From contig DMSQ01000006.1 of assembly GCA_003457135.1 (NCBI GenBank), forward strand, positions 206,554-270,553: a stretch of 64,000 nucleotides of DNA. Reading direction: 5' to 3'. The notes beneath the pieces were generated by a model. It ran no database searches. It was not told the DNA's origin and worked only from the letters and a program-made list of their open reading frames with translations. The stretch is from Prolixibacteraceae bacterium (GTDB lineage Bacteria > Bacteroidota > Bacteroidia > Bacteroidales > Prolixibacteraceae). Shown one piece after another: positions 1 to 8,733 of the stretch (the first letter of the stretch is position 1; every line of letters begins with the position of its first letter). The translations under genes were made by a program, and so were the position numbers.

Positions 1-452
1 CCAGCGTTTCTTCCCGGCGCCCACCAGTAATATTTTTCAGGATAATGTGATGGCAATTTTATCCAGTATTCGTTGCCAAAGGTATGATGAATAAACCACC
101 CGAAATTCAGAGGCATTAACTCAATATTCTTATTGACTTTAACCCGGATCAATTTTGCAGTTAATTGTAAACTTACACTGTGCAGATCATCGATTGAAAC
201 AGATTTTGGTATATAACCATAAAAATAGGTTATATCTAATTTATCCTTAAAAAAAACGTAACCTATTCCTGCAGAAATGAATCCGATACCTCCGCCAAAT
301 TGCATTTTCACATAGTCAGGCAAATACTTTTTATACTTTGCAGAATCAGTATTTTGCGACTCCTGACTGTAAATATCGAATGAGATAAAATGTAGCAAAG
401 AGATTATCAATACTATTTTAAAAGTCCAGTGTCGTAACTTCAAATTGATCAT
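1..452 (-). CDS. Partial outer-membrane-type protein, 3' end beyond window
   Basis: The frame is open from an ATG at 452 to the window edge, giving about 150 residues without a stop. It begins with a hydrophobic signal-like segment (KIVLIISLLHFISF), then alternates aromatic and glycine-rich stretches (QFGGGIGFISAGIGYVFF, LDITYFYGYIPKS) as in transmembrane beta-strands of small Bacteroidetes outer-membrane proteins. The start lies inside the 3' end of the metallophosphoesterase gene, a 35-bp overlap on the same strand, so the two are probably co-transcribed and translationally coupled. I do not recognise a named family; export to the outer membrane is inferred from composition only. The C-terminus is not visible. 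Confidence 0.55.
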   Translation of the reverse strand, partial: MINLKLRHWTFKIVLIISLLHFISFDIYSQESQNTDSAKYKKYLPDYVKMQFGGGIGFISAGIGYVFFKDKLDITYFYGYIPKSVSIDDLHSVSLQLTAKLIRVKVNKNIELMPLNFGWFIHHTFGNEYWIKLPSHYPEKYYWWAPGRNA

Positions 453-1224
453 TTGATATTTTAATTACATTGAATTTATTGTATTCAATACTATATACAT
501 TTACGCAGGTAATGTCATCATTATAAGGCTTGTATATTTCAAAGTTATGAGAATGCCCGTGAACTGTAAACAGAACATTGTTGTAGCGTATTAAGGTGTT
601 ATGAAACGATTCATCCAGGGAGGCATCAAAATCTCCATGCATGGGTGGTACATGAAAAATCACAACAGCTTCGGTAAATTCCATGTTTGGCTTTAATTGA
701 TTGTCAAGCCACTGTATGTCTGGAACCTTCCCGTTGAATAGAAATTCCCGGCTATTTGTATTTAAAAAAACAAATTTCAATTTGTTGTAAATGAAACTAA
801 AATCCAAAGGACCAAACATTTCGTTGTAAGCTGTAAGGCCATTCCCAACTAAATCGTGATTTCCAACAACAACAAAATATGGGATATTCAACTTCAGCAA
901 ATACGAATTTCCCCATATATATTGTTTGGGTAATCCAAAGTCAGCTATATCGCCAACATGTATTACGAAATCAACAGATGGTTTTTGATTTACTTTTGCT
1001 ACGAACTTTTCTGTTTCATCAAACCAACGATGGGTATCGCCAGTAAAGGCAATTGTAATTGTATTGTCTTTTGTCTGATTAGTTAATTTCCCGATATTTT
1101 GTTGATTAACATTTCTGTTTTCTTCGCTAAAATCAATTATGTAAGGAGAGTAGTCAAACATACCATCACAAGAGTGTAAAGCAATAGCAGTAATGAAAAC
1201 TATCAGTATGTTTCTGATTGTCAT
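418..1224 (-). CDS. Calcineurin-like metallophosphoesterase lipoprotein
   Basis: A 268-residue metallophosphoesterase. The dinuclear metal-binding blocks appear in canonical order: GDTH at residues 62-65, GD at 91-92 (VGDIADF), GNHD at 121-124, the later histidine in FHVPPMHGD near 191, and GHSH at 223-226. The N-terminus is a hydrophobic signal ending in ALHSC with Cys19 as the likely lipidated residue, so it probably sits in the periplasm on a membrane. The family hydrolyses phosphomono- or diesters, but the substrate cannot be read from the sequence. It is in the long minus-strand run that begins at the TetR gene near 11.07 kb, 42 bp after the methyltransferase gene, and overlaps the partial gene downstream by 35 bp. 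Confidence 0.85.
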   Translation of the reverse strand: MTIRNILIVFITAIALHSCDGMFDYSPYIIDFSEENRNVNQQNIGKLTNQTKDNTITIAFTGDTHRWFDETEKFVAKVNQKPSVDFVIHVGDIADFGLPKQYIWGNSYLLKLNIPYFVVVGNHDLVGNGLTAYNEMFGPLDFSFIYNKLKFVFLNTNSREFLFNGKVPDIQWLDNQLKPNMEFTEAVVIFHVPPMHGDFDASLDESFHNTLIRYNNVLFTVHGHSHNFEIYKPYNDDITCVNVYSIEYNKFNVIKISNDQFEVTTLDF

Positions 1225-1266
1225 AGTTTTGTTATATTTACTCCAAGGTAAACTCCTTTGGCGGTA

Positions 1267-1941
1267 TTATCCAAGCCTGTTTTTCTTCTTCAAAAACCGA
1301 ATGGTTAAATAACAGATGAGCAATATTCCCCCAATAATTAAGAAGTAAATGAAGCTGATGTGTTTTTGATATAACAACAGAAGCAGCAATCCGCCAAGAT
1401 ATAGATAGAAAGAGTTATACTCTTTTCGGATCACTTTTTTCAAATTGAATTCCTGACCTTTGAATGCTTCTTTGATTTTTGTGAAATCAGGAATAATTGC
1501 ATTGACATTCTTCTTGTAAAGTTTATATTCCTCTCCGAATTTATTTTCCAGAAATGATTGTTCGGCCAAAATAATTGAAGCGTACAAAAGCATGAAGATT
1601 GGAACTGTCAGGAAAACAAAGAGCGCCGAATTTGCAAAAATACCAATTCCCAGAAGTATCAATAAATTCCCAAAATACATGGGGTTTCTGCAAATGCTAT
1701 ATATGCCCGAGGTGACAAGTTTATCGGCAAAAATTTGCCTGTAGAGTCCACCCCGAACGATGTACTCCAACCCGATTGTAATACCACGTGACATAACTCC
1801 AAATATAAATATTACCAGACCCAGCCCAATTTGAATCCTCAAATCATTGGTAAGAGCAAACGATGGGATGAACAATGATGCATAAAAAAGAGCGAAAAAC
1901 CAGTTGCGGTTGTGAAAAACCCAATTTCCAAATTTCACCAT
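1267..1941 (-). CDS. Isoprenylcysteine/phospholipid-type methyltransferase, integral membrane
   Basis: A 224-residue polytopic membrane protein of the ICMT/PEMT-like superfamily. Four or more hydrophobic helices are followed by the family signature near the middle: SGIYSICRNPMYFGNLLILL, then EQSFLENKFGEEYKLYKKNV, which forms the S-adenosylmethionine and substrate pocket in relatives. A further hydrophobic pair near the C-terminus (FYLYLGGLLLLLLYQ, FIYFLIIGGILLICYL) lies beyond the usual domain. The bacterial substrate is unknown and could be a lipid. It follows the CmoA-like gene by 8 bp within the same run as the efflux pump and the OMPLA-like phospholipase, so a membrane-lipid role is a reasonable inference, not a demonstration. 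Confidence 0.75.
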   Translation of the reverse strand: MVKFGNWVFHNRNWFFALFYASLFIPSFALTNDLRIQIGLGLVIFIFGVMSRGITIGLEYIVRGGLYRQIFADKLVTSGIYSICRNPMYFGNLLILLGIGIFANSALFVFLTVPIFMLLYASIILAEQSFLENKFGEEYKLYKKNVNAIIPDFTKIKEAFKGQEFNLKKVIRKEYNSFYLYLGGLLLLLLYQKHISFIYFLIIGGILLICYLTIRFLKKKNRLG

Positions 1942-1949
1942 AACTCAGA

Positions 1950-2675
1950 TTATTTAATTGCGATTATACCCGCAAAATTGTACCATTTAAAAAAGACTTC
2001 GGTTTTGCTAAATCCAGCTTCCGCCAGCATTTGCAGGTTTTCGCTTAATTTATAAGGAATTAATACATTTTCAAGAGCTTCCCTTTTTTGCGAGATTTCC
2101 ATTTCATCGTAGTTATTCCGGCGCTTCAAATCATAGTAATAGTTTATAAACTTTCGGTTCAAGTCAGAATCTTCAGCCAGAATCTTTTCGATTAAAATCA
2201 AACAAGTTCCATCATTCATCTGCTGATAAATAGATTCAAGCATTTTCTGCCGGTAAACTGGCCGTATAAACTGAAGTGTCAGGCATAAGATCACAACCGA
2301 AGCATTCTTAATCTCAAAAGGTTTGTAAAGATCGGCTGTAATCAGATCATACGGACGGGTAAGTCCGTTATTTCTGAAGTTGCTGTGCGAGTTTTCAATC
2401 ATTTCTGCTGAAGAATCGACACCAACAAACCGGACAGTCTGATCCAGCAGCTTATCCAGGGAAAGAAGAGTCGTGCCTGTAGAGCAACCAAGATCATAGA
2501 TTGATGTATTTGGTCGCGCATAATCAGGAATAATTTCTGACATCATACGTTGCATTTCGAGATAAAAGGGAACCGATCGTCCAACCATGTCATTAAATAC
2601 GTCAGCCACCTGTGCATCGAATTTAAAATCGGTTGATTTCTCCATTGGTGCTTTAAAAACCTGATCTGTTTTCAT
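1950..2675 (-). CDS. cmoA: Carboxy-S-adenosyl-L-methionine synthase-like protein (CmoA family)
   Basis: At 241 residues the length fits CmoA. The N-terminal VADVFNDMVGRSVPFY matches the family signature, DLGCSTG at 61-67 is the SAM-binding glycine loop, and VVILCLTLQFIRPVYRQK followed by LKRRNNYDEMEISQKREAL matches the C-terminal block including the conserved Arg of SQKR. CmoA makes carboxy-SAM from prephenate and SAM; CmoB uses it to modify uridine 34 of tRNA. CmoB is not in the window. The position between a TetR gene and a membrane methyltransferase, in an efflux operon, is unusual for a tRNA-modification gene, so a recruited role cannot be excluded. Family assignment is firm; the pathway is inferred. 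Confidence 0.8.
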   Translation of the reverse strand: MKTDQVFKAPMEKSTDFKFDAQVADVFNDMVGRSVPFYLEMQRMMSEIIPDYARPNTSIYDLGCSTGTTLLSLDKLLDQTVRFVGVDSSAEMIENSHSNFRNNGLTRPYDLITADLYKPFEIKNASVVILCLTLQFIRPVYRQKMLESIYQQMNDGTCLILIEKILAEDSDLNRKFINYYYDLKRRNNYDEMEISQKREALENVLIPYKLSENLQMLAEAGFSKTEVFFKWYNFAGIIAIK

Positions 2676-2692
2676 ACATTTTTACTTATTAG

Positions 2693-3190
2693 TCATTCGC
2701 ATTTGTGCATCAAATTGTTTTTCAAATCCTGATTAATGATTTCAGTAAGTTGACAAGTAATTAGCCTTTTCATAATTTTAAGGTTTGGTGAGTTATTAAA
2801 AATTGAATTAATCAGGCCATTAATCTCTTCATCTGTTTTAATTAATTCGGTAATCAGTAAATTATTGACTTTGATTTCATTGACAATAAACCATACATTA
2901 TGGGCTATATTTATATTTTTATTGATTGCCCGAAAAAAAGACGATTTGAATTCATGATTTGGCCAATACTCCTTCGTATTCAGGAACTCAGAAAGCAAGC
3001 TCAGGTTATTCTTAAGAACCAGAGCATAAATATTTTCTTTCGATCGAAAATAGTAATGAATTGCCGCCGTATTAACTCCTGCTATAGTCGCAATCTGTTG
3101 GAGGGTAGTACCATGATATCCGTATAAAAGGAAGACATTTTTCGCAGCTTCAAATATCTTGTCTTCAGTGTTTAACTCATTATTTGACAT
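2693..3190 (-). CDS. TetR/AcrR-family transcriptional regulator
   Basis: A 165-residue protein with the TetR N-terminal DNA-binding domain: IFEAAKNVFLLYGYHGTT, then the helix-turn-helix LQQIATIAGVNTAAIHYYFR, and SKENIYALVL. The C-terminal ligand domain is short (about 110 residues) compared with the usual 130-150, so it may be a small variant. It lies 10 bp downstream of the OMPLA-like gene and 17 bp upstream of the CmoA-like gene, inside the operon rather than at its head. It may therefore respond to a substrate of neighbouring enzymes or control a distant target. No palindrome typical of its own operator was seen in the short flanking gaps. Confidence 0.85.
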   Translation of the reverse strand: MSNNELNTEDKIFEAAKNVFLLYGYHGTTLQQIATIAGVNTAAIHYYFRSKENIYALVLKNNLSLLSEFLNTKEYWPNHEFKSSFFRAINKNINIAHNVWFIVNEIKVNNLLITELIKTDEEINGLINSIFNNSPNLKIMKRLITCQLTEIINQDLKNNLMHKCE

Positions 3191-3200
3191 GTGTTTAAAT

Positions 3201-4097
3201 TTAAAACCTTAATTTTTCGGTCATTAACCCAAACCGAAGAACATCCAGCCTGTGACTGAAATACATGTTGTAATAATCCAACCCATGATAATACTGGACA
3301 AAAAGCCCGATATCCTCCAGAAATTTTGGGTGATAATAAAAAGTCAAGCTCAGGTTGAGCCTGTCTGATGAAACCTGATCCCAATTGTTCACATCACCAA
3401 ACATCCACGTAGCTTCTGCTTTAACCGAGATATCTGCATTTTTTCCGGGATACCGGTCATTTTTTGCCGGAACCTTAAATATAGAAACCGCATTGTGCCA
3501 GCGAACTTTACTGTAAATTCCGTCAAGTTCAGCGCTACTCGAACCTGGCGGATGGATTTCAACAGAAGTTTTGAAAAATTGGTAAGCATTCAGTCGTTTA
3601 TTTACATTTGTAATGATGAATCCAGGCTCAAAATAGTTGGTAGCAAAATCACCTGATTTTAAGTTTAGTTCACCATTTTCCAGGAAAAAATCGCCCTCCT
3701 GTCCGTTTGAATGATGTGCCAGCCTTACAAATAAACTTTTAGTGCGTGATCCCGATTGATTTTTAAACTGATAATAGATCGTTATCTGCGGCATATAACT
3801 CGGAGTGCGCACAGGAAAAGAAGGCTCATTATACATCCGGATGATAATCTGCGGTGTCAGAACTCCCATTAACCGGGAGTTTCTGCTTTCACGGAGGTAA
3901 AAATTCGGGATAACATTTCCTTCGAACCAGAGTGGTTCAATGTTACCAATATCAGCAGGAAAAGTGATATAGCTATTGCCCTGGTTTACCTGAGATATTA
4001 TTGAAAGCCCAATCTGGGGTATTGAGTCTCTTTCCTGTCCTAAACCTGAAAGGGCAAGAAATAGTGAAATCAATATCATGAGTGAGCATCGTTTCAT
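3201..4097 (-). CDS. Outer-membrane phospholipase A-like protein (PldA/OMPLA family)
   Basis: A 298-residue protein with a signal peptide (MILISLFLALSGLGQ) and beta-barrel character. The key segment LAHHSNGQEG contains His128-x-Ser130-Asn-Gly, matching the HxSNG active-site signature of OMPLA phospholipase A1, where the His and Ser are catalytic and the barrel strands surround the site. The C-terminus ends in Phe (VLRFGLMTEKLRF), as expected for BAM recognition. OMPLA hydrolyses phospholipids that reach the outer leaflet of the outer membrane. It follows the DUF2141 gene by 3 bp in the efflux run. The main alternative is a non-enzymatic barrel that happens to carry the motif; I did not confidently locate the third catalytic residue, an Asn. 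Confidence 0.6.
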   Translation of the reverse strand: MKRCSLMILISLFLALSGLGQERDSIPQIGLSIISQVNQGNSYITFPADIGNIEPLWFEGNVIPNFYLRESRNSRLMGVLTPQIIIRMYNEPSFPVRTPSYMPQITIYYQFKNQSGSRTKSLFVRLAHHSNGQEGDFFLENGELNLKSGDFATNYFEPGFIITNVNKRLNAYQFFKTSVEIHPPGSSSAELDGIYSKVRWHNAVSIFKVPAKNDRYPGKNADISVKAEATWMFGDVNNWDQVSSDRLNLSLTFYYHPKFLEDIGLFVQYYHGLDYYNMYFSHRLDVLRFGLMTEKLRF

Positions 4098-4100
4098 CTC

Positions 4101-4550
4101 TTACAGGTATATAATATTAACCTTTATTTTCTTGTCACTCTGCAAATTAAAAGACGCTTTTGTAAATGATGGCCGGTTCGAAAAACTAATGGATTGAAAA
4201 TTGGAAAAGCCTATTCCCTCTTTGGGTAAGATGATTCCTTTTTTAATTTTCCCGTCATTGTTTTCATCGTGCAGAATATTTACTGCATATTTCCCTTCCG
4301 GCAGGTTCTCGAATGTTACCGACGATGCTCCGTTTACTATTACACCGGTAAGTTTTTTGAAATACTTTTTGTAATGTTCATCGGGGAATGCATCATCTCT
4401 GTTGTATAATGCGAAGAGTACGGTGCCTTTTGAATTTCGCAATTCACTCACATCAATTGTTAATGAGCAGGTTTCCTGCTTTTGAATACTAAATGAAGAC
4501 AGTAGTACGATCGCTAAAAACGATTGAAGGATTATGATTATTTTATTCAT
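4101..4550 (-). CDS. DUF2141 domain secreted protein
   Basis: A 149-residue exported protein with a signal peptide (IIILQSFLAIVLLSSFS). The body matches DUF2141: LTIDVSELRNSKGTVLFALY, then LPEGKYAVNILHDENNDGK and a terminal IGFSN segment. The fold is a small immunoglobulin-like beta-sandwich with no known activity, common in Bacteroidetes and Proteobacteria. The HDENNDG segment has closely spaced acidic residues that could hold a metal ion, which is inference. It begins 1 bp after the RND permease stop and ends 3 bp before the OMPLA-like gene, so it is almost surely co-expressed with the pump; pairing with export or envelope lipid genes suggests an envelope role. Confidence 0.8.
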   Translation of the reverse strand: MNKIIIILQSFLAIVLLSSFSIQKQETCSLTIDVSELRNSKGTVLFALYNRDDAFPDEHYKKYFKKLTGVIVNGASSVTFENLPEGKYAVNILHDENNDGKIKKGIILPKEGIGFSNFQSISFSNRPSFTKASFNLQSDKKIKVNIIYL

Positions 4551-4551
4551 T

Positions 4552-7500
4552 TTATTTATGTTTTTTATTTGCGATTTTTTCTTTAATACGATCTACAACG
4601 TAGTAAACCATCGGGACTAAATAAACAGTCAAAATCATAGACGACAGCAAACCTCCGATGATCACCCATGCCAAACCGTTTTTCCACTCGCTGGCTGTAC
4701 CTTGTGCCAATGCAATAGGTAACATTCCGATTGCCATAGCAAGCGTGGTCATTAAAATAGGGCGCATGCGCTCTTTCCCTGCAATGATCAATGCTTCTTT
4801 ATAATGTTTGCCCTGTGCTTTAAGTTGATTTGTAAAATCCACAATCAGGATGGCATTTTTTGTTACCAGACCCATGAGCATGATTAATCCTAACTGAGCA
4901 AACAAAGTCAGATGGTTTAGCGATAAGTTTAAGGCAAGGAATGCACCTATGGCAGCCATCGGGATGGCAAATAAAGCAACAAAAGGATAAATATAGCTAT
5001 CGTAAAGGGCTACCATGATCAGGTAGATCAGTATAAATGAGATGATAAGAACCGAACCCAAAGCCCCGAAACTTTCATTTTGTGTCTTGATATCTGCCCC
5101 CCAGGTTAATTTTACACCTTCGGGCAATGGTTGCGTTTTCAGAAAGCTAATTGCTTCATCAGCTAAAGTTCCTGAAGGTCTTCCAAACGATTCAGAAGTT
5201 ATGGTTACAGAAGGTTGCCGGTCCAGTCTTTCGAGTAAAGAAGGCGAATTGTCTTGCCTGACTTCAGCAAATTGTGACACTTCAACGGGGATGTTCATCG
5301 GGTTGACGATAGAAAGACGCTGCACATCTTCGAAGTTTTTCCGGTCAAAGTCATCCAGCCATATCCTGACCGGGTATTCTGTTCCATTTTCAGTTAACGT
5401 TGCATCATCATTTCCGGTGAAGGCAGTCCTCAAATTTAACCCGACATAGGCAGTCGTCAATCCCAGTCGCTGCATTTTATCTTTATCGGGGATCACCTTG
5501 AATTCAGGGCTTCCTTCTTTTACTGATAGCTGAACATTATCGGCGCCCGGTATTTTTTCAATAGCTGCTTTCAGCTCATTTCCTGTTTTCATTACCAAAT
5601 CCAGGTCGCTTCCGCTCAGGGTTATTTTGATTGGCGCCTGTTTTGGCAGTAAGCCTAAAACTGCCATTGAAAAGTTTACTCCCGAAAATTGCTTTTTCAG
5701 TTCTTCGCGGAGCGATTTCATAAACGGCTCAGTTTTGATGTCCCTTTCCTTTTCCGGCTTTAACTGAATGGTAAATTCAGATAAATTGGATGAGCCCACC
5801 CCAAGGCTGCCGATACCTGTACTTGGCCCGGCAATGTTGCTGAAAAGTGTGGCTACTTCAGGTTGCTGAAGGATAAAGTTTTCTACTTTTTGAGTTCTGA
5901 TATTGTTCTCCTGAACTGTCGTTGTTTTATCATATTCCAGGTTCAGACGGAACTTTCCCTGGTCGCCTGTTGACATCATTTCTTTTCCGATAATGCCTTG
6001 TTTCATCATCACCCCAGTCATTACCAAAAGGAAAATAACTATTCCGGTAAAGATGAGTTTATGGCTAAGTACCCATTCTAACTGACGGCCATACCAATTG
6101 ATGAAGGTTGTTAATTGTCTTTCAAACCAAAGAAGAAAACGGTTAATGATGTTGGTAGGTTGTAAATCCTCCTTTTTCCCAATCCTGGAAGCCAACCAGG
6201 GAACCAGGGTAAAACCCACCAATAAACTGGTAAGTGTAGATGTTATTACAACGATTGAAAATTGTTTCAGCATATCGGCCACAAAAACCTGCAAAAACAG
6301 AATGGGCAGGAATACAACCACGTCAACCAGGGTAATTGAAATGGCCGAAAAACCAATTTCCATACGCCCTTCCAATGCCGCAGTAGCTTTGTCTTTGCCC
6401 ATATCGAGGTGGCGCTGGATATTTTCCAGAATTACGATGGCATCGTCCACCAGGATTCCGATAATTAACGACATGGCCAGCAAGGTCATCAGGTTTAAGG
6501 TGAAGCCCATCAGCCACATCACGGCAAACGCGGTAATTAATGAGGTCGGGATTGCGATTAAAACTATCAACGAGTTCCGGTAGCTTCGTAAAAACAAAAA
6601 CATAACCAACGAAACCAGGATTACAGCCAGAATCAGGTCGTCAACCACTGAATTTACTGCTGCAATAGTCATATCGGTTGAATCATCGGCAACAACAAAT
6701 TTTACCCCATAGTTGGAGTTTGCACTTTCAATTTGTTTGAGTTTCGTGTGAACTAATTTGGAAACCTCCACAGCATTGGCATCGCCTTGTTTTTTTAACA
6801 AAAGCCCTATTCCGTTTACCCCGTTGTATCGGCTTACAGAACTTATTTCTTTCACCCCATCAATAACGGTTGCCACATCTTTTACATAGACCGGCATTCC
6901 CGGCGCAGGCATTGCTACCAGCACATTCATGATGTCGTTTACGGTCGAAAATTTTCCGGTTAACCGGACTGAATTACTCTCTTTATCGGTTTGTGCTTTA
7001 CCGGCGGGCAAATCAATACCCGAGCGGTTAATGGCTTCAACCACCTGATAAAGCGATATTTTATAGAGTTTCAGTTTATCCTGATCGGCCTTTACCTGAA
7101 TTTCACGCTCTTCACCGCCAAGAAGGGTAATTTCAGCCACTCCTTTTAATTGCTGGATTTGAGGAAGATATTCGTCCTTCATTTTTTGATGAAATTCAGT
7201 CGCAGGCAAACTACTTGTTGCACTGATCGAAATAATTGGCAAATCGTTGGGCGAAACTTTGCTCATCACCGGACTCAAAATGTCTGCCGGAAGATCTTTT
7301 TTAATATTGTCGATATACCGCTGGGCATCCTGCATGGCAATGCTCAGGTTCGTTCCGTATTTCAGGTTGGCAATAATAACTGAAGCGTTGGGCATCGACT
7401 TGGTTTCCAGGTAATCTACACCTTCGAGATTTGACAAGGCATCCTCTATTTTTCTGGAAACAGAAGTTTCTACTTCATTGGGTTCGGCACCAGGGTAAAT

Positions 7501-7647
7501 TGTTTTTATTACAACCACCGGCTGGTTAAAGTCTGGTAACAGTTCATACCCCAGGTTTGTAAATCCAATGATCCCCAACAAGGCAAATACGCTGAAAAGA
7601 ACGATGATCAGCGATGGACGATTGATTGCTATTTTTGTAATGTTCAT
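4552..7647 (-). CDS. RND efflux permease, AcrB/HAE1 type
   Basis: A 1031-residue inner-membrane RND transporter, the expected full length. It starts with the family N-terminus (MNITKIAINRPSLIIVLFSV) and has twelve predicted helices in two homologous halves with large periplasmic loops. The proton-relay residues are visible: the Asp pair of GILVDDAIVILENIQRH in TM4 and the Lys of MGLVTKNAILIVDFTN in TM10. These units use proton entry to expel drugs, detergents or lipids through a TolC channel. It sits 5 bp after the adaptor gene and completes the tripartite set. The hydrophobic-compound HAE1 class fits better than the heavy-metal HME class, but the substrate is unknown. Confidence 0.95.
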   Translation of the reverse strand: MNITKIAINRPSLIIVLFSVFALLGIIGFTNLGYELLPDFNQPVVVIKTIYPGAEPNEVETSVSRKIEDALSNLEGVDYLETKSMPNASVIIANLKYGTNLSIAMQDAQRYIDNIKKDLPADILSPVMSKVSPNDLPIISISATSSLPATEFHQKMKDEYLPQIQQLKGVAEITLLGGEEREIQVKADQDKLKLYKISLYQVVEAINRSGIDLPAGKAQTDKESNSVRLTGKFSTVNDIMNVLVAMPAPGMPVYVKDVATVIDGVKEISSVSRYNGVNGIGLLLKKQGDANAVEVSKLVHTKLKQIESANSNYGVKFVVADDSTDMTIAAVNSVVDDLILAVILVSLVMFLFLRSYRNSLIVLIAIPTSLITAFAVMWLMGFTLNLMTLLAMSLIIGILVDDAIVILENIQRHLDMGKDKATAALEGRMEIGFSAISITLVDVVVFLPILFLQVFVADMLKQFSIVVITSTLTSLLVGFTLVPWLASRIGKKEDLQPTNIINRFLLWFERQLTTFINWYGRQLEWVLSHKLIFTGIVIFLLVMTGVMMKQGIIGKEMMSTGDQGKFRLNLEYDKTTTVQENNIRTQKVENFILQQPEVATLFSNIAGPSTGIGSLGVGSSNLSEFTIQLKPEKERDIKTEPFMKSLREELKKQFSGVNFSMAVLGLLPKQAPIKITLSGSDLDLVMKTGNELKAAIEKIPGADNVQLSVKEGSPEFKVIPDKDKMQRLGLTTAYVGLNLRTAFTGNDDATLTENGTEYPVRIWLDDFDRKNFEDVQRLSIVNPMNIPVEVSQFAEVRQDNSPSLLERLDRQPSVTITSESFGRPSGTLADEAISFLKTQPLPEGVKLTWGADIKTQNESFGALGSVLIISFILIYLIMVALYDSYIYPFVALFAIPMAAIGAFLALNLSLNHLTLFAQLGLIMLMGLVTKNAILIVDFTNQLKAQGKHYKEALIIAGKERMRPILMTTLAMAIGMLPIALAQGTASEWKNGLAWVIIGGLLSSMILTVYLVPMVYYVVDRIKEKIANKKHK

Positions 7648-7652
7648 GATAC

Positions 7653-8708
7653 TTATTTGCTAATTGTCACATTTGCACCATCAAAAAGATTGATAAACCC
7701 GTTGGTTATAATTACGTCGCCTTCGGTTAATCCACTTGAAACCTGTACTTTATTTTGAAAACGGGTTGAAGTGGTGATGTTTTGTAGAATGGCTTTATCA
7801 TTTTTGACCAGATAAATCTGTGGCTGAATGTTAGTTCCAACAATAGCAGATGCCGGGATAATGATTACCTTTTCTTCTCCATCGTTTTTCAACTCTACAT
7901 TTCCAAACATTCCTGATTTTATTTTTAAATCGGCGGTGTTGTTTACTGAAAATTGTACCGGAAAACTATTTCCCATATTGGCTTTGCTGCCTGTCAGGAT
8001 CACCTTTCCCGACAGCACAGTTTCAGGATAAGCATCTGAGGAAAGAGTGTATTGTTGATTGGTTTCGAACTGACTTAACTCCTGCTCGGGAACATTTACA
8101 GTAAATTTCAGGCTTGAAATATCCGTGATTTGTAGCAACGGAATACCAGGCGCTGCGTAAGCTCCTTCTTCGGTTAGTTTCGCGGTAACAATTCCGCTGA
8201 AAGGCGCTGTAATAGTCGTTTTATTGATTTGCTCTTTTATTGTAGCCTTCTGTACTTTGGCTGATTTTAAAGCCAATTCGGTCTTTTCCAGCTGAACGCC
8301 TTGAATGGCATCGGCATTGGCCAGAACGGTATATCTTTTCACATCTGCTTCCAATCCTTCAGTCTGAATTTCAACGGTTTGCAATTGAAGTTTCAGTAAG
8401 GAGTTGTCTAATTGAACCAAAGCCTGACCTTTTCGGACAACACTTCCAGCATCCACCAAAACTGAGTTTATCTTTCCCTGAATATCCGCGCTGATTCTTG
8501 TTTCTTTGTTGGGCTCAAAAGTTCCCGTGTAAGAAATATCGTTTTCAGCACTTTCAAGCTTCAGGGTGATGGCCTGCACATGAATGGCCTGCTCTTTATC
8601 GTATTGATAAACCCTGCTGACAGTGGTTTCTTTATTTTTCTTAAGTTGAAATACCGTGATGGCTATTAACGCCAATGCTACAATTATATAAATGATCGTT
8701 TTTTTCAT
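7653..8708 (-). CDS. RND periplasmic adaptor (membrane fusion protein)
   Basis: A 351-residue HlyD/AcrA-type adaptor. An N-terminal anchor (TIIYIIVALALIAITVF) precedes a barrel-sandwich segment, ETRISADIQGKINSVLVDAG and KGQALVQLDNSLLKLQLQT, with a short alpha-hairpin between residues of about 105 and 160. It then returns to the lipoyl-like half (ITAPFSGIVTAKLTEEGAYA), the beta-barrel and a membrane-proximal domain. It bridges the inner-membrane RND pump to the outer-membrane factor. The gene is 25 bp after tolC and 5 bp before the permease. The hairpin is short, typical of the MdtA/MexA-like class. Confidence 0.93.
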   Translation of the reverse strand: MKKTIIYIIVALALIAITVFQLKKNKETTVSRVYQYDKEQAIHVQAITLKLESAENDISYTGTFEPNKETRISADIQGKINSVLVDAGSVVRKGQALVQLDNSLLKLQLQTVEIQTEGLEADVKRYTVLANADAIQGVQLEKTELALKSAKVQKATIKEQINKTTITAPFSGIVTAKLTEEGAYAAPGIPLLQITDISSLKFTVNVPEQELSQFETNQQYTLSSDAYPETVLSGKVILTGSKANMGNSFPVQFSVNNTADLKIKSGMFGNVELKNDGEEKVIIIPASAIVGTNIQPQIYLVKNDKAILQNITTSTRFQNKVQVSSGLTEGDVIITNGFINLFDGANVTISK

Positions 8709-8733
8709 TTCCCTAATTTTTAATTTTTAATTT